From the NCBI RefSeq assembly GCF_026183735.1, contig NZ_JAPFRE010000045.1, positions 310,001 through 374,000 on the forward strand: a DNA stretch of 64,000 nt, in the 5' to 3' direction. Both the position numbers and the translations under genes were made by a program. This document shows, piece by piece, positions 43,395-51,628 of the stretch. This stretch comes from Alteromonas sp. ASW11-130. GTDB taxonomy: Bacteria > Pseudomonadota > Gammaproteobacteria > Enterobacterales > Alteromonadaceae. A model generated the notes under the pieces. The model saw nothing but the letters and a program-made list of their open reading frames with translations, ran no database searches and was not told the DNA's origin. Positions within the stretch are counted from its first letter, which is position 1. Each line of letters opens with the position of its first letter.

Positions 43395-43763
43395 TCACGC
43401 TACTCCAATATCTAGCTGGCTCACAAGTTTGGAGTGAAGCTCTGATAAAATATCTAAGCAATGGCGTTGCGACGGCTCTAGTTCCCCTAGCATCGAGCTG
43501 ATTTCCTGAGTACATCTTTTGGAAATAGTAGTGATAGACTGCCCCTCTATTGAGCGACAAAAAACATTTGCCGTCGCTAACGAAGTTGCACAACCCCACG
43601 CTCTAAATACCGCTTTACTAATCTGGCTATCAGAGATTAGAAGCTGAACTTTAATGCGATCGCCGCATACAGGGTTTCCAATCTCTATCTCATGATCTGC
43701 CGTCTCTAAATCACCTACGTAATTTGGTGCGGAAAAATTATCAACAATAATATCGTTATACAT
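43395..43763 (-). CDS. IscU-like iron-sulfur scaffold protein
   Basis: A 122-residue protein of the IscU/NifU N-terminal family. The three ligand cysteines are Cys33 (NPVCGD), Cys58 (WGCATS) and Cys102 (SQRHCLDI), with Asp35 in the CGD motif, all matching IscU. It could assemble a cluster or accept a persulfide from the desulfurase encoded next. It lacks the LPPVK motif that HscA recognises in housekeeping IscU, consistent with a specialised role. Confidence 0.88.
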   Translation of the reverse strand: MYNDIIVDNFSAPNYVGDLETADHEIEIGNPVCGDRIKVQLLISDSQISKAVFRAWGCATSLATANVFCRSIEGQSITTISKRCTQEISSMLGELEPSQRHCLDILSELHSKLVSQLDIGVA

Positions 43764-43843
43764 GTGTTTACCTCTGAGAACTCTCTAACCAGTGAGGTAG
43801 AACTGTCATTAGGACATTGTTCACTGGCTAGTCGGTTAGTAAA

Positions 43844-45019
43844 TTATGCGACCACCGGGCAAGCGCTGGAATGCAACTCTTCTGTTTCATCAAGTTGCTT
43901 ATCAAGATTAACTGCACAACATCCGAATTCGGTCGACTCGGGTAAACGCATCACATACTCAACCCGTTGACCACTTCGGTGATCATTGTCTGTTTTGGGT
44001 AATAATCGAACTAAGTCTTCGGTGAGAATAAAGCCTGGTGTAGAACGAGCTGAAGGGTCAAGGATTGCTAATTGCCCCACTTCGTTAAGTGCGACTTCTT
44101 TATCTAAATTTTGGGGGTCTCGCACTGAGAAATGGATGTAGGGCGAAACGTGTTTAATTCCATGTTTGTCATCAATAGCGACTACATTAGATTCTACAAG
44201 CGCGTAAATATCGCGAATTTGATGTTTCTCCACGCCCAGGTATTCCATACATTCACTGTTAAATTCTGCACGCGAGAGCATTTCCCCACTAAAGCGCTTC
44301 CAGCCTCCCAATGTAATAATTAAGGTATTCTTATCCAGTTTTATCCTCTTATTAGTTGCCTTTAAAAACCGAATAAAACGGTTAATTAAGAACGGAGGGC
44401 CAATAATGTGGCGGTCGAAGTTATTCTCCCAAACGGATAATTGATTTAGCGCGTCCTCCGGAACGAAGTTGTCACTTCGTACCATAAATTTGTGAGTGTC
44501 GAGTAAACCAGCCATCAAATTCAACGCTTTTATCATACCCATTTCAGGGATTTCTTCGTTAGACGGACATAAATATAAACCGGCTCCTTTAGAGATTTCG
44601 AAGAACTCCCTATACATGGCATAGATACCTAATATCGCGTTATCAACAGTTTCTGAGCAACGTCGTGAGACACTGGGTATGCCGGATGTCCCAGTGCTTC
44701 GCATCTCTAATTCGACACTTTTAAGGCTTTTCGATAAAAGTTTATGGTTGTCATTCGCTTTAAAAAGGTGAATGGGAATCAGAGGTAGTTTGATTAAGTC
44801 GGCAGGAGACCTTAAAGACTCGGGGGTGATTCTTTTTTCATCGCATGCTGAGCGATAAAACGCATTATTGTTATAGTGGAACGTAAAGGCTTCAAATATG
44901 AGTGATGTTTTAAACCCTAGCAACTGTGCTTCAGGCATCGCGAAAAGTTGCTTAGTAGAGGAAAGTGCCACTTTTATTGGATCTAAACCTGCGCGCATTA
45001 ATGTATTCGTTAATTCCAT
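43844..45019 (-). CDS. LuxE-family acyl-protein synthetase
   Basis: LuxE activates a fatty acid with ATP and passes it to a cysteine, in bioluminescence as part of the fatty-acid reductase. This 391-residue protein has the adenylate loop MRSTGTSGIPS near 107-117, GGWKRFSGE, and the C-terminal FGCCAV with Cys367/Cys368 at the place of the LuxE acyl-cysteine (RGCSL in luciferase operons). No LuxC reductase, LuxD or luciferase is present. It lies 80 bases upstream of the IscU-like gene and 77 bases after the regulator. Confidence 0.85.
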   Translation of the reverse strand: MELTNTLMRAGLDPIKVALSSTKQLFAMPEAQLLGFKTSLIFEAFTFHYNNNAFYRSACDEKRITPESLRSPADLIKLPLIPIHLFKANDNHKLLSKSLKSVELEMRSTGTSGIPSVSRRCSETVDNAILGIYAMYREFFEISKGAGLYLCPSNEEIPEMGMIKALNLMAGLLDTHKFMVRSDNFVPEDALNQLSVWENNFDRHIIGPPFLINRFIRFLKATNKRIKLDKNTLIITLGGWKRFSGEMLSRAEFNSECMEYLGVEKHQIRDIYALVESNVVAIDDKHGIKHVSPYIHFSVRDPQNLDKEVALNEVGQLAILDPSARSTPGFILTEDLVRLLPKTDNDHRSGQRVEYVMRLPESTEFGCCAVNLDKQLDETEELHSSACPVVA

Positions 45020-45096
45020 TGAAAATAATCCGTTACTTAAAAAATGTAAGAGAACTTATTTTAATGGGTGGCTGAACGAATACTTGTATAAACTTG

Positions 45097-45864
45097 CTAA
45101 CTTATCGAGAGCAGAGTTTTTATTTCTGAAATTGATAGTCCAAACATCTTTTTGAACGTACGACTCAAATGAGCGCCATCAGAAAAACCAGCGCTGTAGG
45201 CAGCCTGGGTGGCTGAAGCTCCTTGAGCAATAGCATTACTTGCGCAATATAGGCGTCGCCACCTTAAGTAGGGTCGCCATGCGATACCAACTTGTTGACT
45301 AAATAAATGCAGAAAATGACTTTCTGATATGTATAACTCATCGGCGACATCAGATGCACGCCAATTGGCAGGTTTCTGGCACTCACCGTCAAAACATAAG
45401 TTTAGTTTTTCCATCAGTTTACGAATTCTTTTATCGGTGATTTCACTGATATCGAGAGTGAAATTCAGTGGCAAACCAAGTTGGCGAAATAGCGGTGAAA
45501 TTTCCGTAAATGGACAAGAGATAGGGGAGGCGGGAGCACTATATTCATCCACCAGGTGGGATAGGGTAGATACCGGAGAGTTATTTAATAGTTGGCGTAA
45601 ACCTAAGCCCAGTGTGCTTTGAGGCTCTACTAACAATAGCCAGCCTTCTGTCAGTTTTAACCGATGCTCTACTTGCGAATCGATAATGAAACTGCCTGAC
45701 AACTCCCCATCTGACCATTCACATAATGCCCCTTGAGTTGACCAAACAATCTGTATTGCATGATGTTGGTGCTTTTTTGCGTCCAGGGCCGCGCCATAAA
45801 AAAGAATCATGCTTTCTTTAATCCACACACTAGGTTTTAAAGAGGTAGCCACATTTTCAGACAT
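45097..45864 (-). CDS. AraC-family transcriptional regulator
   Basis: A 255-residue regulator with an N-terminal cupin-like region (HHAIQIVWSTQGALCEWSDGEL) and a C-terminal double helix-turn-helix at about 155-250 (ELYISESHFLHLFSQQVG, then AAYSAGFSDGAHLSRTFKKMFG). It is the first gene of the acyl cluster and on the same strand, so it is the likely activator. The cupin could sense a fatty acid or cluster product, which is inference. Confidence 0.9.
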   Translation of the reverse strand: MSENVATSLKPSVWIKESMILFYGAALDAKKHQHHAIQIVWSTQGALCEWSDGELSGSFIIDSQVEHRLKLTEGWLLLVEPQSTLGLGLRQLLNNSPVSTLSHLVDEYSAPASPISCPFTEISPLFRQLGLPLNFTLDISEITDKRIRKLMEKLNLCFDGECQKPANWRASDVADELYISESHFLHLFSQQVGIAWRPYLRWRRLYCASNAIAQGASATQAAYSAGFSDGAHLSRTFKKMFGLSISEIKTLLSIS

Positions 45865-46100
45865 AGAGTAAGGGATTTCACTGCATCATTAATATTGGCA
45901 CAGTATAAAAGATACAGAGGTGTGAAGCCAATTAGATAAATTGCATTTATGTTGCTTTGCGTTTTTTATCTACCTCTACATGAATCGCCACGGATGAACG
46001 GGGGGAAATTTTCATAAAATACGCGCAACAGCCCGTTATTTAGAATGGCTGTTTACGATGTGTCAATAAGGACACTATTGAGCGATAGCGGAATAGAGAA

Positions 46101-46140
46101 AAAAGTGAAAAGTGGAAAGTGAAAAGTGAAAAGTGAAAAG
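46101..46140. repeat. Heptanucleotide tandem repeat tract 3
   Basis: AAAAGTG, AAAAGTG, GAAAGTG, AAAAGTG, AAAAGTG and a partial unit: the reverse complement of the CACTTTT units in tracts 1 and 2. It lies directly after a transcription terminator and at the upstream edge of the acyl cluster. Confidence 0.88.
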
Positions 46141-46194
46141 AAAACCCCGCGGTAAAGCGGGGCCAAACACAAAGAGAAAACACATTAAAACCGT
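46136..46194 (-). ncRNA. Spot 42-like small RNA or sRNA-derived terminator
   Basis: On the reverse strand a -10-like TACTCT (46206-46201) and TTGAAC further up precede a transcript ending in the hairpin CCCCGC/GCGGGG and TTTTCTTTT. Its 3' half (TGTTTTCTCTTTG, then TTTGGCCCCGC) aligns with the same part of the Spot 42 RNA 2.1 kb away (TGTTTTCATTCCTTTG, then TTTGGCCCCGG). The promoter segments also align (TTGA, ACTTAAAC, TACTCT). The 5' GTAGGGTACAGAGG part is absent. It also serves as terminator for the glycosyltransferase genes. Independent transcription is inferred. Confidence 0.5.
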
Positions 46195-46477
46195 ATATTC
46201 AGAGTACTCTTATTCGTTTAAGTTCAAAAATTTTTTTCATAAACTTTAAAGGTGGTCATTCTCGCACTGTGGCTTGGGTAAGGAATGCCATATTGACAGT
46301 AAATTGCAGTTGTTCGTAAACACTTAATATAAACTTTCACCATGGTAGTGAAGGGCAAACTACACAAGATCATTGTGATCGATAGTAATAACTATCATTA
46401 AGGGCGCCACTACCGAAATGAATAGGGCAGTACTTGACCATAAGAGTTAAATGAAACGCCTAACCTTGAGGCCTCGA

Positions 46478-47272
46478 TTAATTATTTTCTGAACTCGGCT
46501 TTCTTTTTTTGTGATAAGTAAGTTCGTGCAGTTTTGCTTCTTTAAGAAACGCATACATAGATTCGACGACTGCATGAACTAGACCTCTTCGGCCTGAGAG
46601 AATCATTCGTCGTAAGAAATAGGTTTTGGCGAACATTATTGGAAATATAAAAATTAACTTTAATAAAGAAGGGCGTTTTCCTTTCATCGCTTTTTCTTCC
46701 GCTTTTAACGACGAATAGCTATTTTGTTTTGTGACTAGTTTATGTGTCGTGTCATAGCCATAGTGAAGTATCTTGCCATTAATCTTAGCTTCTTTAGCGC
46801 CCTCTATTAGTTGAACATTTTCGTGAACCAATCGATCTAGTGGGAAAGCTGCGTGCGTCTTTTTATATAGTCTTACAATTGAACGCTTTGCAGACTTTGC
46901 CGACATTGGTTGTTGCCAAAATACGTCTTCAAAGCTTAAGCGGTAAGCATCTGCATGGCCCGAATTAACTGCACGCTGTATGTTTGCTACCATATCTTCA
47001 GGTACGATCTCATCACCATCAAGATTAAGTACCCAATTATTCTTACATAAGGACATTGCGTACGCTTTCTGTTTTGCAAAGCCCAACCAAGTCTTATGTA
47101 CTAATTTTGCACCATATTCTTTAACAATGTCTTGAGTGCCATCTGTACTACCACTATCCACGACGATAATTTCATCAAAAGATTTTACAGACTGTAGTGC
47201 CTCCTTGATATGTTCTGCTTCATTTAGCGTCACAAAAAAAACACTAATCGGGGTAGAACTGGACTTACTCAT
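46478..47272 (-). CDS. Family 2 glycosyltransferase, LPS-core type (1)
   Basis: A 264-residue GT-A enzyme with SVFFVTLNEAEHIKEAL at the start, the nucleotide-binding VDSGSTDGT near 38-46 and the metal-binding DGDE near 85. A C-terminal basic/hydrophobic segment (SLLKLIFIFPIMFAKTYFLRRMILSGRRG) looks membrane-associated. The architecture matches WaaE/KdtX-like inner-core transferases. The acceptor and sugar are unknown. It is 4 bases downstream of a paralogous transferase. Confidence 0.85.
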   Translation of the reverse strand: MSKSSSTPISVFFVTLNEAEHIKEALQSVKSFDEIIVVDSGSTDGTQDIVKEYGAKLVHKTWLGFAKQKAYAMSLCKNNWVLNLDGDEIVPEDMVANIQRAVNSGHADAYRLSFEDVFWQQPMSAKSAKRSIVRLYKKTHAAFPLDRLVHENVQLIEGAKEAKINGKILHYGYDTTHKLVTKQNSYSSLKAEEKAMKGKRPSLLKLIFIFPIMFAKTYFLRRMILSGRRGLVHAVVESMYAFLKEAKLHELTYHKKRKPSSENN

Positions 47273-47276
47273 AACA

Positions 47277-48050
47277 CTAATCCTTCTGCTTGGTTTGAGA
47301 GTTCAGTGCCCAAAGAGCGGCGTATTTATGAAAAGCATACTGACCTAAAATAAGCGCCATCATAAATCCTCTGCTACCGTCCAGAAAGCCTCCTCGTAAA
47401 ATATATTGCTGAAGAAAATCAGTAAAAAATCTAAATACGGCATAAGGCAAACTAGCCCGTTTACCTTTTTTATATTTTTCTTTAGCACCCAGCACTCCAT
47501 ATTTAAGATGCTTTTCCATGACGTGTTGATAATCTCGCCAACTATAATGTAACAATGGTGCAGCTAATTTCTTCACACACAGGTCGGGTAAAATAAGTGA
47601 TTCGTGAACACTTCTGTTTTTAAATTCTGCTCCATTTTTCAGAAATAATTTACCCTGCGGTGTTGAATAGCGGCCATGCTTAAGGGGCTTTCCAAAAAGA
47701 AATGTCTGCCACGGAAATTTCACTAGTGTTGCAGCAATGTTTTCGTGACTAAGATAACTGTCGATCTCATCTTTTAATGCTTGAGTCATTACTTCGTCGG
47801 CATCAATATTTAGCACCCATGAATGCTCGCAATAGCTTAATGCGCGATTTCTCTGCGGTCCGTATCCTGGCCAGTCAGTTTGATAAACTGTATCAGCGTA
47901 CCTTTCTGCTATTGACACTGTATTATCCGTACTTCCTGAGTCTAGGACAATTAATTGATCTACCCAACCACTTAATGAAGCTAGGCATGACTCAATACGA
48001 TCTTCTTCGTTATGGCAAATAACAAAGCATGAAATTTTTTTTCTTTTCAT
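47277..48050 (-). CDS. Family 2 glycosyltransferase, LPS-core type (2)
   Basis: A 257-residue paralogue of the next gene, with ISCFVICHNEEDRIESCL, LDSGSTDNT and NIDADEVM as the corresponding motifs and a similar membrane-associated C-terminus (FFTDFLQQYILRGGFLDG). The pair probably adds sugars in sequence to the lipopolysaccharide core. The promoter should lie in 48051-48270, downstream of Spot 42. Confidence 0.85.
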   Translation of the reverse strand: MKRKKISCFVICHNEEDRIESCLASLSGWVDQLIVLDSGSTDNTVSIAERYADTVYQTDWPGYGPQRNRALSYCEHSWVLNIDADEVMTQALKDEIDSYLSHENIAATLVKFPWQTFLFGKPLKHGRYSTPQGKLFLKNGAEFKNRSVHESLILPDLCVKKLAAPLLHYSWRDYQHVMEKHLKYGVLGAKEKYKKGKRASLPYAVFRFFTDFLQQYILRGGFLDGSRGFMMALILGQYAFHKYAALWALNSQTKQKD

Positions 48051-48272
48051 TTATAACCCTTCTCTTATTCATGAGTTTGCCATAATCACGGGTAGATATA
48101 CTAGAACTGTTCTCTAGTAAAAGGGAAACGAGGGGTTATACCCATTTAGATGTGTAGAAACTATGCAGTTTTAATGATTCTTTCACAGATGTGAGTTGTT
48201 CGGAGAAATCGTTACCTATGAGAAGAACCTTGTAGGACAAGAAAAGTCAGCCCTTATTTTTTTATCAGACAT

Positions 48273-48345
48273 AAAAAAACCCCGGTCAAAAAAACCGGGG
48301 CCAAATCAAAGGAATGAAAACAGTGTTTTCACCTCTGTACCCTAC
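48273..48345 (-). ncRNA. spf: Spot 42 RNA
   Basis: Spot 42 is an Hfq-dependent sRNA that represses catabolic mRNAs. The 5' end GTAGGGTACAGAGGT is identical to the E. coli RNA and the gene lies next to polA, as in E. coli. A sigma-70 promoter is visible: TTGATA (48381-48376), 17 bases, TACTCT (48358-48353), 7 bases to +1. The RNA ends at CCCCGG, seven U and GACCGGGG with a U7 run. At about 73 nt it is shorter than the 109-nt E. coli form; the middle hairpin is replaced by GAAAACACTGTTTTC. Confidence 0.8.
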
Positions 48346-48458
48346 GTGAGTAAGAGTACTTAAGGGTGTTTAAGTTATCAAGTACTTTTTGTAATTAAAT
48401 TACCAAAATTGGTTTTTTTTGCTTGTGAATAGACCAAATGTTGTAAGCTAATTACCTC

Positions 48459-51215
48459 TTAATGGGCCTCATCCCAATTGTTGCCTATGCCGACTTCCAC
48501 TTCAAGCGGGACAGATAAGGCCGCTGCTCGCTCCATTAAGGTTTGAATTTGCTTAACGTGTTTATCTACGTTTTGTTCTTTTATTTCAAACACAAGCTCA
48601 TCGTGTACTTGCATCATCATGTATACTTCGTCTTTCGCTTCTTTATCAATCCACTCATCCACGGCAATCATTGCTAATTTAATGATATCTGCGGCAGTTC
48701 CTTGCATGGGGGCATTGATTGCAGCGCGTTCCGCCCCTTTTCGACGTGCCCCGTTACTGGCCTTAATATCAGGCAAATACAAGCGACGACCAAACACCGT
48801 TTCTACATAGCCTTTTTCCTTCGCACTTTCTCTGGCTTCTTCCATATAGGTGCGCACACCCGGATAACGTGCAAAATATAAATCCATGTATTCCTGAGCT
48901 TCGCCCCGGGGGATATTAAGTTGCCTGGCTAGGCCATAGGCAGACATCCCGTAAATCAACCCGAAGTTAATCGCCTTTGCATTGCGACGTTGGTTGGTGG
49001 TGACATCTTCTAATTTCATGCCAAAAACTTCCGCAGCGGTTGCGCTGTGGATATCTATGCCTTCTGAAAAAGCGGTAAGTAAGCCTTTATCTTTCGATAG
49101 GTGTGCCATTATGCGTAGTTCAATTTGCGAGTAGTCAGCGGCAACAATTTTAAAGCCCGCTTGGGGAACAAAAGCTTGGCGAACACGGCGCCCTTCTTCG
49201 GTTCGGATAGGTATATTTTGCAGGTTTGGGTCAGTTGATGATAAACGGCCGGTGGCTGCAACGGCTTGATGGTATGAGGTATGTACGCGCCCAGAACGAC
49301 GGTCAATCATCTTCGGCAACTTATCTGTATAGGTGTTCTTCAGTTTGGTTAAACCCCGATACTCCATTATGAGTTTAGGAATAGTGTAGTCTAACGCTAA
49401 TTCCTGCAACACTTCCTCAGATGTAGATGGGGCACCTTTTGGGGTCTTTTTAATGATGGGCAATTCTTTTTTCTCAAACAATATATGCTGCAACTGTTTG
49501 GTTGACCCTAAATTAAACTCTTCCCCCGCTTCTTTATGAACTTCTTCTTCAAGCTCCATAATGCGCTTTGCCAAATCCTGACTCTGTTGATTAAGTTGCT
49601 GGCTGTCAATTCTTACCCCTAACTGCTCCATGCGAGCTAATACGTTGGCTACTGGCATTTCTATATCTAATAGTAGCTTTTTAAGGGGGGAAATATTTTC
49701 AAGCTTCTCCCATAACACCTGATGTAACAGAAAGGTCACTTCAGCGTCTTCGGCTGCATAAGGGGCTGCTTTTTCAATTTCTATTTGGTTAAAGCTAAGT
49801 TGTTTGGCTCCTTTGCCAGCGATATCTTCAAATTTAACTGTCTGATGACTTAAATAAGCTAACGCTAGTGAATTCATATCGTGTCGAGTGGCGGTGCTGT
49901 TTAATACATACGATTCCAACATCGTATCGAAGGCTATGCCGTTCAGCTGAATGTCATAATTTGCAAGGACATGTTTATCATATTTTAGGTGTTGACCAAT
50001 TTTTTTGGCACCCTCGCTTTCAAGTAGAGGTTTTAGTTTATTAAGGACCAGGTCGCGAGAAAGTTGTTCTGGCGCCTCCATATAATCGTGAGCGACGGGC
50101 AGGTATGCCGCTTCGCCCGGTCCAGTGCAAAAAGACATGCCAACCAGTTCGGCTTCTTTATAGTTCAAGCTGGTTGTTTCGGTATCAAACGCCCATAGGG
50201 GAGACGCTTCTAATTTCTTGAGCCACTTGTCTAACGCTTCTTCAGTAAAGATAGTTTCATACTTACTGTGATCTACCTTAATTGCGTTGACGGCTGATTG
50301 AGAAGGGTTGTCTTCTAACTTTTCAGCGGAAGTTTCCGCGGATACTTCCTGCAACCAACGTTTAAATTCAAACTCGGTAAACAATGTTGCCAATTTTGCA
50401 TTGTCGGCCTCAGTGGGGGTCAATTCGTGAGGTTTTACATCAAGTTTAACGTCAGTTTTTATCGTAGCCAGTGTATGAGAGATACGAGCTTGTTCTTCGT
50501 ATTCTTGCATTTTCTTTGCCATGGTTTTACTGCCTCGAAAGCCTAAATCTGCGAGCTTATCGAGGTTATTGTAAATATCGCTGATACCGCCAATACCATT
50601 TAGCATGGCCTGCGCGCTTTTATCACCGACGCCGGGTACCCCAGGAATGTTATCTACTTTATCTCCTTTAAGGGCAAGAAAATCAATGATGAGCTCGGGT
50701 GGTACGCCAAATTTTTCATTCACTCCAGCGATATCCATCAACTGGTTAGTCATCGTATTAATTAATGTGACATGCTCATTAACCAGTTGCGCCATGTCCT
50801 TGTCGCCAGTGCTGATAAGTGTATTAATACCGGCTTCTGAGGCGTCTTTCGCGAGGGTGCCAATAACATCATCGGCTTCCACACCTTCTTCAATAATAAT
50901 AGGCAATCCCATAGCGCGAATAATCTCATGTAGAGGCGCGATCTGGCTGCCTAGTTCTTGCGGCATGGGGGGGCGGTTGGCCTTGTAGTCGGAATATATA
51001 TCGTCACGAAAAGTTTTACCTTTGGCATCGAACACTACGGCAATATGGGTAGGCTGATATTGCTTTAATAAACTTTTAAGCATATTGATCACGCCGTATA
51101 TTGCACCCGTATCCTGTCCTTTAGAGTTTGTTAACGGTGGGAGACCGTGAAACGCTCTGAATAAATAGGACGAACCATCTACAAGAATGAAGGGAGGGGT
51201 AGTTTGTTTTGACAT
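48459..51215 (-). CDS. polA: DNA polymerase I
   Basis: PolA fills gaps and removes Okazaki primers. From the ATG at 51215 (MSKQTTPPFILVDGSSYLFRAFHGLPPLTNSKG) the product is 918 residues, near the E. coli 928; the frame extends 15 codons further without homology. Three domains are intact: 5' nuclease (1-about 300), 3'-5' exonuclease (WAFDTETTSL), and polymerase with motif A DYSQIELRIMAHLS, motif B RRNAKAINFGLIYG and motif C VHDELVFE. It is followed by Spot 42, as in E. coli. Confidence 0.97.
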   Translation of the reverse strand: MSKQTTPPFILVDGSSYLFRAFHGLPPLTNSKGQDTGAIYGVINMLKSLLKQYQPTHIAVVFDAKGKTFRDDIYSDYKANRPPMPQELGSQIAPLHEIIRAMGLPIIIEEGVEADDVIGTLAKDASEAGINTLISTGDKDMAQLVNEHVTLINTMTNQLMDIAGVNEKFGVPPELIIDFLALKGDKVDNIPGVPGVGDKSAQAMLNGIGGISDIYNNLDKLADLGFRGSKTMAKKMQEYEEQARISHTLATIKTDVKLDVKPHELTPTEADNAKLATLFTEFEFKRWLQEVSAETSAEKLEDNPSQSAVNAIKVDHSKYETIFTEEALDKWLKKLEASPLWAFDTETTSLNYKEAELVGMSFCTGPGEAAYLPVAHDYMEAPEQLSRDLVLNKLKPLLESEGAKKIGQHLKYDKHVLANYDIQLNGIAFDTMLESYVLNSTATRHDMNSLALAYLSHQTVKFEDIAGKGAKQLSFNQIEIEKAAPYAAEDAEVTFLLHQVLWEKLENISPLKKLLLDIEMPVANVLARMEQLGVRIDSQQLNQQSQDLAKRIMELEEEVHKEAGEEFNLGSTKQLQHILFEKKELPIIKKTPKGAPSTSEEVLQELALDYTIPKLIMEYRGLTKLKNTYTDKLPKMIDRRSGRVHTSYHQAVAATGRLSSTDPNLQNIPIRTEEGRRVRQAFVPQAGFKIVAADYSQIELRIMAHLSKDKGLLTAFSEGIDIHSATAAEVFGMKLEDVTTNQRRNAKAINFGLIYGMSAYGLARQLNIPRGEAQEYMDLYFARYPGVRTYMEEARESAKEKGYVETVFGRRLYLPDIKASNGARRKGAERAAINAPMQGTAADIIKLAMIAVDEWIDKEAKDEVYMMMQVHDELVFEIKEQNVDKHVKQIQTLMERAAALSVPLEVEVGIGNNWDEAH

Positions 51216-51628
51216 GCTGGATACGCTTTCGGCTTGGAAAAATGAATTGAGCAAGAGCATGCCACATGCTCCAGCACTTCGCCAGATGGTGACGAGAAAA
51301 GAATAGTAATAAATCTGTGGATAAGTCTGTGGTAAAATCGACGCGCCTGCAATTCAAACACAGGTTAACCTCAGAATTTAGAACCCTGAAGTCGGTATGA
51401 TATAAGGCGTGAACGACTAAAAAGATAAACCTTATTTTAATTATTGTTATTAGATTTTATGTGGATAACTTGGTGCGCTTAATTTTTGTTCAATGCCAAG
51501 TTAGCGAAGTAATTTAGCACAGTCATATCAAAATCATAAAAGGTATTTTGATATTATTTTTGTACAATAAAGTGCAAAAAGTAAGCGAATTTGCATAAGC
51601 CGGAACAGATAAGGCTTTGGAGGGTAAT
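51216..51628. promoter_or_regulatory. polA-elbB divergent control region with two DnaA boxes
   Basis: Two perfect DnaA-box sequences (TGTGGATAA, reverse of TTATCCACA) lie at 51316-51324 and 51460-51468, 144 bases apart. The region must hold the promoters of polA and elbB. DnaA-linked control of one or both genes is a reasonable inference. No terminator or RNA gene is seen. Confidence 0.6.

Larger units (their letters stand above)
45865..46477. promoter_or_regulatory. Control region upstream of the acyl cluster
   Basis: A 613-base gap. It holds the promoter of the AraC gene on the reverse strand (no operator identified), the third heptanucleotide repeat tract at 46101-46140 and the Spot 42-like hairpin RNA just beyond it. 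The section 46215-46477 has no recognisable element apart from the promoter-like sequence of that RNA. Confidence 0.5.

Noticed and set aside
34805..45864. Acyl cluster as a bioluminescence (lux) operon
   Set aside because: Only a LuxE-like gene is present; no luciferase, LuxC or LuxD.
34805..45864. Acyl cluster as an aryl polyene pathway
   Set aside because: Exporter and LolA-like genes fit, but ketosynthases, dehydratases and ketoreductases are missing.
48402..48420. ACCAAAATTGGT followed by eight T as a forward-strand terminator
   Set aside because: The stem is short and AT-rich and no forward gene leads into it.
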